A stretch of DNA of 7,265 nt from an uncultured Actinomycetes bacterium (GTDB lineage: Bacteria > Actinomycetota > Thermoleophilia > Gaiellales > F1-60-MAGs149). The position numbers and the translations under genes are program-made. The first letter of the stretch is position 1. Every line of letters begins with the position of its first letter. The stretch is taken from the NCBI GenBank assembly GCA_903960645.1, contig CAJCBN010000017.1, positions 1-7,265 on the forward strand, read 5' to 3'. This document shows positions 1 to 4,721 of this stretch, one piece after another. The notes beneath the pieces were generated by a model. The model did no database searches and was not told where the DNA came from. It was given only the letters and a program-made list of their open reading frames with translations.

Positions 1-336
1 GCCGATTGGGACGCCGAGTACCTCGATCTGATCCTCGCCGTGCGCGTGGTCGTCGACCTCGACGCGGCACTCGACCACATCGACCGTCACTCGACGGGAC
101 ACTCCGAGGCGATCGTGACTAACTCACTCGAGGCCGCCCGCACCTTCACCGACAGCGTCGACTCGGCCTGTGTCTACGTCAACGCCTCGACGCGTTTCAC
201 CGACGGCGGCGAGTACGGCATGGGCGCCGAGGTCGGCAACTCCACGGCGCGCCTGCACGTGCGCGGGCCGATCGGCCTCGAGGACCTGACGACGACGAAA
301 TACGTCGTCATCGGCAGCGGCCAGATCCGCGGCTAG
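1..336 (+). CDS. proA: Glutamate-5-semialdehyde dehydrogenase (gamma-glutamyl phosphate reductase), C-terminal part
   Basis: This is the 3' end of a gene that begins left of the window; reading from base 1 gives 111 residues ending at TAG 334-336. The enzyme reduces gamma-glutamyl phosphate with NADPH to glutamate-5-semialdehyde in the cytoplasm, the second step of proline synthesis from glutamate. The visible segment matches the ProA C-terminus almost throughout: ADWDAEYLDLILAVRVV at the left edge, then GHSEAIVT, VDSACVYVNASTRFTDG, EYGMGAEVGNST, and LHVRGPIGLEDLTTTKYVV before the GQIRG end. The catalytic cysteine region lies outside the window. The gene is followed after only 2 bases by a glycosyltransferase, so the two are probably co-transcribed. 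That is not an obvious metabolic pairing, since proA more often sits with proB, obg or nadD. No truncation or frameshift is visible, and the C-terminus is complete. Confidence 0.95.
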   Translation, partial: ADWDAEYLDLILAVRVVVDLDAALDHIDRHSTGHSEAIVTNSLEAARTFTDSVDSACVYVNASTRFTDGGEYGMGAEVGNSTARLHVRGPIGLEDLTTTKYVVIGSGQIRG

Positions 337-338
337 CG

Positions 339-1388
339 GTGGAGGGGCGACCGCTGCGGATCGCGCTCGACCTCTCCGCCACACGGCTCGGCCAGGCGGG
401 CGTGGCGCGCACCGCGCTGCAGCTGGCCGACGCGCTCGACGATCGCGGCGACGTGGAGGTCCTGCGCATCGGCGTCGGCAGCACCCCGGCGGCCGGCAGC
501 ACCGCTCGCCGGGCGCTCGCCCTCCGCCTCGATCTGGCGTGGGCGACGCGCGGTGCGCGCGCCGAGGCCGCCGCCCGCGCTGCCGACGTCCTGCACCTCC
601 CGCTCCCACGCGGTCCGCTCTCGCCCGGTCGCCCGCCGACGGTGGTCACGGTCCACGACCTCGCCGTCGTCCACCACCCCGAGACGTTGAGCCGCTGGAA
701 CCGCACGTACACCCAGCGGACGCTGCCGCGCGTGCTGGCCGCCGCCGACGCGATCATCGCCGTCTCCCACGACACGGCCGCCGATGTCGCGGCCTTCGCG
801 CCCGCCGCCACCGATCGCATCCATGTGATTCCCAACGGCGTGGATGGGTTCTGGTCGGCACCGGCCGAGCCCGCACCGAGCACTGCCCCCTACGTGCTCG
901 CCGTCGGCACGCCCGAGCCGCGCAAGAATCTGCTGCGCCTCGTCGACGCCATGCGCCTGCGCCGCGAGCGCGGCTCTGAGGAGGAACTCGTGCACGTCGG
1001 CGCCGACGGTTGGGGCGACGTGCGTCTGCCCGACGAGCCGTGGCTGCGGCGCGCGGGCCGCGTCACCGATACCGAGCTGCGCGCGCTCTACCGCGGCGCC
1101 GCCGCCGTGGCGATCCCCTCGCTGCACGAGGGCTCGGGCCTGTCGGCCCTCGAGGCCTTCGCCGCCGGCACCCCCGTCGTGGCGGCCAGCACCGGCGCGC
1201 TGCCGGAGACCTGCGGCGACGCCGCCGTGATGGTCGATCCGCTCGACATCGAGTCGATCGCCGCGGGTATCGACGAGGCCATTGACCGGCGCGCAGCGCT
1301 GATCGCGGCCGGCCGGCAACGCGCCGAGCAGGCCACGTGGGCAGCAGCCGCCGAGCGCTGCGCCACGCTCTACGCATCGCTCGTCTGA
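339..1388 (+). CDS. Glycosyltransferase, GT4 family (group 1, GT-B fold)
   Basis: A 349-residue protein of usual length for a compact GT4 enzyme, which transfers a sugar (commonly mannose, glucose or rhamnose) from an activated nucleotide donor onto a growing glycan at the cytoplasmic face. N-terminal acceptor domain: RIALDLSATRLGQAG (7-21), VTVHDLAV (103-110), AVSHDTAADV (141-150), IPNGVD (164-169). C-terminal donor domain: GTPEPRKNLLRLVDA (190-204) with the R195/K196 pair that contacts the donor phosphates, then the EX7E motif as EGSGLSALE (E264, E272) and GTPVVAA. The family consensus EGFGLPxLE is slightly altered here. The usual G-rich N-terminal loop is short. There is no signal peptide or membrane segment. 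The GTG start at 339 lies 2 bases after the proA stop without a clear upstream ribosome binding site; a CTG at 354 preceded by GGAGGGG is an alternative. The donor sugar and acceptor cannot be told from sequence. Confidence 0.9.
   Translation: MEGRPLRIALDLSATRLGQAGVARTALQLADALDDRGDVEVLRIGVGSTPAAGSTARRALALRLDLAWATRGARAEAAARAADVLHLPLPRGPLSPGRPPTVVTVHDLAVVHHPETLSRWNRTYTQRTLPRVLAAADAIIAVSHDTAADVAAFAPAATDRIHVIPNGVDGFWSAPAEPAPSTAPYVLAVGTPEPRKNLLRLVDAMRLRRERGSEEELVHVGADGWGDVRLPDEPWLRRAGRVTDTELRALYRGAAAVAIPSLHEGSGLSALEAFAAGTPVVAASTGALPETCGDAAVMVDPLDIESIAAGIDEAIDRRAALIAAGRQRAEQATWAAAAERCATLYASLV
341..347 (+). promoter_or_regulatory. Possible Shine-Dalgarno inside the annotated GT4 start, pointing to a CTG start at 354
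   Basis: GGAGGGG lies 6 bases before an in-frame CTG at 354-356. Starting there the protein would read M-RIALDLSATRL, which is the typical first stretch of GT4 enzymes. The GTG at 339 has no comparable purine-rich site upstream. The difference is only five residues, and CTG starts are rare, so this remains an alternative. Confidence 0.35.
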
Positions 1389-1394
1389 CGCCGC

Positions 1395-1409
1395 GCGTGC
1401 CACGCACGC
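1395..1409 (+). terminator. Small GC hairpin just after the GT4 gene
   Basis: GCGTGC and GCACGC form a perfect 6 bp stem with the 3-base loop CAC, starting 7 bases after the TGA of the glycosyltransferase. It is followed by TTCC rather than a T run, so it is not a classical intrinsic terminator. Tract-less hairpins are common in high-GC actinomycetes and chance stems are frequent at this GC, so the call is weak. Confidence 0.3.
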
Positions 1410-1467
1410 TTCCACGCGAATCTGCGCCGGACGCACCCACCCGGTTTCCTACGCCCACGGCAGCATC

Positions 1468-1497
1468 GGACACGATGGGCCCGGGCCCCCCTTGTCA
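1468..1497. repeat. Palindromic repeat copy 1 (GGGCCCGGGCCC core)
   Basis: A 30-base imperfect palindrome centred between 1482 and 1483. The 12-base core GGGCCCGGGCCC (1477-1488) is perfectly self-complementary. Outside it, GACA (1469-1472) pairs with TGTC (1493-1496) through a partly mismatched 4-base segment. Its reverse complement matches the second copy at 1660-1689 in 27 of 30 positions, and its direct strand in 25 of 30. It lies 80 bases past the stop of the plus-strand glycosyltransferase. It could be a dispersed REP-like element, a transcription-termination structure or a protein site; the sequence alone does not decide. Confidence 0.7.
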
Positions 1498-1565
1498 GCC
1501 CAGTCTCGTCGCTGTGCGCGCAGAGTGAGGGCGACTTCAGGCCACGTGCGACACAGCCGGTGCGA

Positions 1566-1588
1566 GTTGCGCGCGCCGTTCGCGCGAC
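1566..1588. repeat. GC-rich hairpin between the two palindromes
   Basis: GTTGCGCG (1566-1573) pairs with CGCGCGAC (1581-1588) with one G-T pair around a 7-base loop, between the two palindromic repeats. No T run follows on either strand. Alternating GC tracts make stems like this common by chance here. Confidence 0.25.
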
Positions 1589-1659
1589 GCAGGCCACAGC
1601 TGGCGCCACCGGCGTCACCTTCGGTATGGACTCCAAATGACTGCGGCACACGTTGTGTC

Positions 1660-1689
1660 GGACAAGGTGGGCCCGGGCCCATCTTGTCC
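1660..1689. repeat. Palindromic repeat copy 2, near-perfect 30-base inverted repeat
   Basis: GGACAAG (1660-1666) and CTTGTCC (1683-1689) flank the 14-base self-complementary core TGGGCCCGGGCCCA (1668-1681). The only non-Watson-Crick pair is G1667 opposite T1682, which would be a wobble pair in RNA, so as RNA or single-stranded DNA the whole element folds into one hairpin with a tiny loop. It ends 96 bases past the stop of the minus-strand GT4-GT2 gene, mirroring the position of copy 1 relative to the plus-strand gene. No T run follows on either strand. It is either a paired terminator structure or two copies of a dispersed intergenic repeat. Confidence 0.8.
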
Positions 1690-1727
1690 TTTGTGGATAG
1701 CGAGCGGACCTGGATCGCGGCGGGCGG

Positions 1728-1767
1728 CAGCGCCGCGCCACGACGAGCAGCGCCGCGAGGCGACGAG
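1728..1767. repeat. Tandem duplication, 2 x 20 bp
   Basis: Two adjacent 20-base units, 1728-1747 and 1748-1767, share CAGCGCCGCG at the start and CGACGAG at the end and differ only in the three bases between (CCA versus AGG), giving 17 of 20 identity. They lie 18 bases past the stop of the minus-strand glycosyltransferase. The unit length is not a multiple of three and no coding frame is credible here. Slippage during replication is the simplest origin. Confidence 0.65.
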
Positions 1768-1784
1768 TGGGGTCGCGTGGCGCG

Positions 1785-3767
1785 TTAGCGGCGGCGCGAG
1801 GGCGCGAGGCCAGGGGCCTGGCCGCCGAGCACCGTCGGATGGCGCCGGATGAAGCGTCCGACGTTGCGAAGGTGCCAGACCGTGCGCTTGTCGAGGAACG
1901 CGCCGTCGCTGGCGGCCTGGTGGGCGTGGACGACCTCGGCGGCGGGCTCCTGCCAGATCTCCCAGCCGCGCTGCCAGAGGCGCCACTGCAATTCGATCTC
2001 CTCGACGTAGAGCGGCGCGAAGGCCTCGTCGAAGCCGCCGACGTCGTCCCATGCTGCGCGGCGGATCAGCAGGAAGGCGCCAAGCGACCAGTCGATCGGG
2101 CGGGGCGCGTCGGATTCCCCGAGGTAGTGGTCGGCGGCGTAGCGCGACGGCGGCAGCACCCTGCGCAGCGGCGTGCGGCGGATGATCGAGCCGACGGGCT
2201 CGGGGAAGCGGCGCGCCGCCTCCTGGTACGAGCCGTCGAGGTTGCGGAGCGTCGGCGCCACGAGGCCGCAGCGCGGGTGCTCCTCCATGAAGCGCACGAG
2301 GCGCGGCAGGCAGTCGAGCTGCGCGATCGCGTCGGGGTTGACGATCGCGAGGTAGTCGCCGGGCGCCGCGGCGAAGGCGACGGCCTGGTTCTCGGCGTAC
2401 GAGCGGGTATCGGGCTGCTCGACCAGCACGCACTCGGTGTAGTCCGCGCGGATCAGCTCGGCGGTGCCATCGCCGGGGCGGTTGGCGACGACGACGATCG
2501 TGAGCGCATCGCCCATGTTCTGCTGACGTAGCCCAGCGATCGCGTCAGGCAGATCGTCGGCCTGGCCTGTCGAGGTGAGCGCCGCGACGACCGAAGCCTG
2601 CTTGCCGGTGGCGACCGGGCGCACGAGGCGGTGCGTCTGCGGCTGCTCGCGCAGCACGTCCTGCCAGACGCCGACCAGACGCTCAGCGGCGGCCGTCCAC
2701 GTCAGCTCGGCGGCGCGGACGATACCTGCCGCGCGGCAGCGGGTGCGCAGCGCCTCGTCGTCGAGCAGGCGCGAGAGGCCATCGGCGATCGACGCAACGT
2801 CAAGCGGGTTCGCTAAGACGGCCGCGCCACCGGCCACCTCGGGCAGCGCGGTCGTATTGCTGGTCAGCACCGGCGTACCGGTGGCCATCGCCTCAGCGAC
2901 CGGCAGGCCGAAGCCCTCGTAGAGCGACGGGAAGGCGAAGACGCCGGCGGCGGCGTAGAGGTCACGCAGCGCGCCCTCACCCTGCACGTAGCCGATCCGA
3001 CGCACGTGCTGCTCAAGGCCGAGCTCGGCGATCCGCGCACCCAGCTCGTCCTCGTCCTGCTTGGCGTCACCAGCCAGGACGAGCAGTGGCATCTCGGCGC
3101 GCGCATCGCGCACGCGCGCGTAGGCCTCGAGCAGGCGCAGCAGGTTCTTGCGCGGCTGCAGGGCGCCGATGAAGAGCACGAAGCCCGGCTCCAGGCCCCA
3201 CGTCGCGCGCACGCGGTCGGCGGCGGTCGGATCGGGTGCGTAGACCTCGGAGACGCCGTTGGGGATCGCCACCACGTGGCTCGGAGCGAGGCCGGGCACG
3301 GAGCGTAGGACGTCCTCGCGCGCGTGCTCCGAGACCGTCACCACGCGAGCCGCACGGCGGATCGACCACGGCACGAAGCGGCCAAAGGCGAGCGCGTCGG
3401 CCCGCGGCATCAGCTCGGGGGCGAAGCGGTACGACGAGTCGTGCACGGTGACGACGCCCGGGCAGTTGAGGCCCGGCGGCAGCACGTAGTTGCCGTGGTA
3501 CAGCGCCGGGCGGTCCGCGCGCAGACGCGCCGGCAGGCTGACCGCGACGCGGCGGTAGTTCGAGCCGACGTCGACGGCGACCGGCCGCACGACGCCCGAG
3601 GCGGTGATGGCCTCCGGCACGAGCGCGGGATCGCGGACGTAGGCGAGGACGGTAAACGGCAGGTCGTCGCGCGCGGCGAGCGCCGTCAGGAGCCCCGTGG
3701 CGACCGTCTCATCACCGGTGCGGTTGCGGCCGATGACATCGGCATCGAAGGCGACGACGTCGGGCAT
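1785..3767 (-). CDS. Two-domain glycosyltransferase: GT4 N-terminal, GT2 C-terminal
   Basis: A 660-residue fusion of two glycosyltransferases in one uninterrupted frame. Residues 1-375 are a GT4 (GT-B) enzyme: HGNYVLP (91-97), VTVHDSSYRF (106-115), VSEHAREDV (145-153), IPNGVSEVY (168-176), GALQPRKNLLRLLEAY (201-216) and EX7E as EGFGLPVAE (E284, E292). After a short linker (about 376-390), residues 391-645 are a GT2 (GT-A) domain of the rhamnosyltransferase/WbbL-like type: DYLAIVNPDA (471-480, the metal-binding position), DWSLGAFLLIRR (559-570), GGFDEAF (577-583), EEIELQWRL (589-597) and HAHQ (614-617). The usual GT2 VxVDN is VVAN here and the ED pair near the active site is EE. It probably adds two successive sugars to a surface glycan. 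The ATG is 3 bases after the lysR TGA with no clear ribosome binding site, suggesting reinitiation. It is the last gene of the operon. Confidence 0.9.
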   Translation of the reverse strand: MPDVVAFDADVIGRNRTGDETVATGLLTALAARDDLPFTVLAYVRDPALVPEAITASGVVRPVAVDVGSNYRRVAVSLPARLRADRPALYHGNYVLPPGLNCPGVVTVHDSSYRFAPELMPRADALAFGRFVPWSIRRAARVVTVSEHAREDVLRSVPGLAPSHVVAIPNGVSEVYAPDPTAADRVRATWGLEPGFVLFIGALQPRKNLLRLLEAYARVRDARAEMPLLVLAGDAKQDEDELGARIAELGLEQHVRRIGYVQGEGALRDLYAAAGVFAFPSLYEGFGLPVAEAMATGTPVLTSNTTALPEVAGGAAVLANPLDVASIADGLSRLLDDEALRTRCRAAGIVRAAELTWTAAAERLVGVWQDVLREQPQTHRLVRPVATGKQASVVAALTSTGQADDLPDAIAGLRQQNMGDALTIVVVANRPGDGTAELIRADYTECVLVEQPDTRSYAENQAVAFAAAPGDYLAIVNPDAIAQLDCLPRLVRFMEEHPRCGLVAPTLRNLDGSYQEAARRFPEPVGSIIRRTPLRRVLPPSRYAADHYLGESDAPRPIDWSLGAFLLIRRAAWDDVGGFDEAFAPLYVEEIELQWRLWQRGWEIWQEPAAEVVHAHQAASDGAFLDKRTVWHLRNVGRFIRRHPTVLGGQAPGLAPSRRR

Positions 3768-3770
3768 CGC

Positions 3771-4721
3771 TCAGCCGACGCGGCTGCCGCGCACCGGGCG
3801 ATCGCGCGTCGCCTCGGGGAACACCGCGCGCTCGCCGAGCGTCGTGCGCGCGAAATCGAGGAACGAGGTGACGAGCCGCGACTGCGTCCGCGATGCGTTG
3901 CGCACGGCGTAGAACAGTCGCCCTGGCTCGAGGCCCGCGACCGTCGCGGAGGCAAGGCGGTGCTCATCGAGCTCGCGCTCGACCGCCAGGCGCGAGAGGA
4001 AGGTCACGCCGAGACCCGCCTCGACGGCGGACTTGGCCGACTCCTGCAGGCCGAGCTCGGCCACGACGTTGAGGTCACGCGCGCGGATGCCATGGGCGCG
4101 CAGCTCGCGCTCGACGACGGTGCGGACGCCGGCTCCCTCCTGCTGCACGACGAGCGGCTCGTGCACCAATTCCTCGACGCTGATCTGCCGGCCGGCGAAG
4201 GGGTGATCGTTCGGGACGATCAGCAGCACCTCGTCGCGCAGGAACGGCTCGAACACGAGGGAGCGGTGCGTGCGCTCGGCGCCGACGATCCCGAACTCGA
4301 GCTGACGATCGAGGACGCGGTCGATGATCGTCTCCGTGTCATCAACGCGCAGCGACACGAGCACGTCGGGAAACTCCTTGTGGAAGGCACCGAGCAGCGC
4401 CGGCAGGATGCGCTCACCAGGTCCGGTGGAGGCACCGACGACGAGGTGGCCATGGAGCCCGTCGCCCTCCTCCTCAAGGCTGTGGAAGAGGTCGCGCTCT
4501 GCGCCGAGGATGCGCTGGGCATGCCGGTAGGCGACCTGCCCGGCCTCGGTCGGCTCGACGACGCGGCCGGAGCGATCGATCAGCTGGCAGCCGAGCCGCT
4601 TCTCGAGTGAGCGGATCGCCAGCGAGACGGCGGGCTGCGTGACGCCAAGCTGCTCAGCCGCCTGCGAGAAACTGGAGCGATCAACCACAGCGACGAGGGC
4701 AGCGAGCTGCTTGGTGTCCAC
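3771..4721 (-). CDS. LysR-type transcriptional regulator
   Basis: A 316-residue protein, the normal LysR-family length. The N-terminal winged helix-turn-helix is typical: LAALVAVVDRSSFSQAAEQL (7-26), GVTQPAVSLAIRSLEKRLG (26-44), then LIDRSGRVVEPTEAG. A linker helix leads to a periplasmic-binding-protein-like effector domain (about 92-295): GASTGPGERILPALLGAFHK (97-116), QQEGAGVRTVVE (193-204) and SAVEAGLGVTFLSR (231-244). These motifs resemble the CysB/CysL/CbbR branch, but the ligand cannot be named. The open frame extends further upstream to 4856, but that extension is an arginine-rich shadow of the preceding gene. GTG at 4721-4719 is chosen because it starts directly at the LysR domain and forms a TAGTG overlap with the upstream stop; GGAAGG lies 10 bases before it. 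It sits between two polysaccharide genes on the same strand rather than divergent from its target, which is unusual for the family. Confidence 0.93.
   Translation of the reverse strand: MDTKQLAALVAVVDRSSFSQAAEQLGVTQPAVSLAIRSLEKRLGCQLIDRSGRVVEPTEAGQVAYRHAQRILGAERDLFHSLEEEGDGLHGHLVVGASTGPGERILPALLGAFHKEFPDVLVSLRVDDTETIIDRVLDRQLEFGIVGAERTHRSLVFEPFLRDEVLLIVPNDHPFAGRQISVEELVHEPLVVQQEGAGVRTVVERELRAHGIRARDLNVVAELGLQESAKSAVEAGLGVTFLSRLAVERELDEHRLASATVAGLEPGRLFYAVRNASRTQSRLVTSFLDFARTTLGERAVFPEATRDRPVRGSRVG

Larger units (their letters stand above)
1389..1784. other. Gene-free convergent intergenic region
   Basis: This stretch of about 396 bases lies between two convergent stop codons (TGA 1386-1388 on plus, TAA 1787-1785 on minus). 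Open frames cross it on both strands, but their translations are arginine-, proline- and alanine-rich without a recognisable family, as expected of chance frames at high GC. What it does hold is structured non-coding sequence: two related GGGCCCGGGCCC palindromes (1468-1497 and 1660-1689), a GC hairpin at 1566-1588 with an 8-pair stem (one G-T pair) and a 7-base loop, and a 20 bp tandem duplication at 1728-1767. The segment around 1621-1660 is visibly less GC-rich than the flanking genes. No promoter is expected or seen, as both neighbours point inward. Confidence 0.8.

Noticed and set aside
333..1436. Minus-strand open frame of 367 codons opposite the GT4 gene
   Set aside because: The plus strand carries an unmistakable GT4 enzyme here. 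The antisense product is low-complexity G/A/R-rich.
1468..1689. The two palindromes as terminal inverted repeats of a small MITE with the 162 bases between as cargo
   Set aside because: They match best in inverted orientation, but I see no target-site duplication outside them, and each palindrome is itself symmetric, which explains orientation ambiguity. Kept only as a repeat pair.
1389..1784. CRISPR-like or RNA-gene content of the gene-free stretch
   Set aside because: Two palindromes and one 20 bp duplication do not make regularly spaced identical repeats, and no tRNA-like or rRNA-like segment is seen.
1615..2433. Minus-strand open frame of 272 codons overlapping the 3' end of the GT4-GT2 gene and the palindrome
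   Set aside because: It is an out-of-frame, arginine-rich reading of the GT2 domain that runs into non-coding DNA. It is not evidence of a frameshift, since the true frame is intact to its TAA.
3324..4610. Plus-strand open frame of 428 codons opposite lysR and the GT4-GT2 gene
   Set aside because: It spans two real genes in antisense and has no recognisable domain; it is a composition effect.
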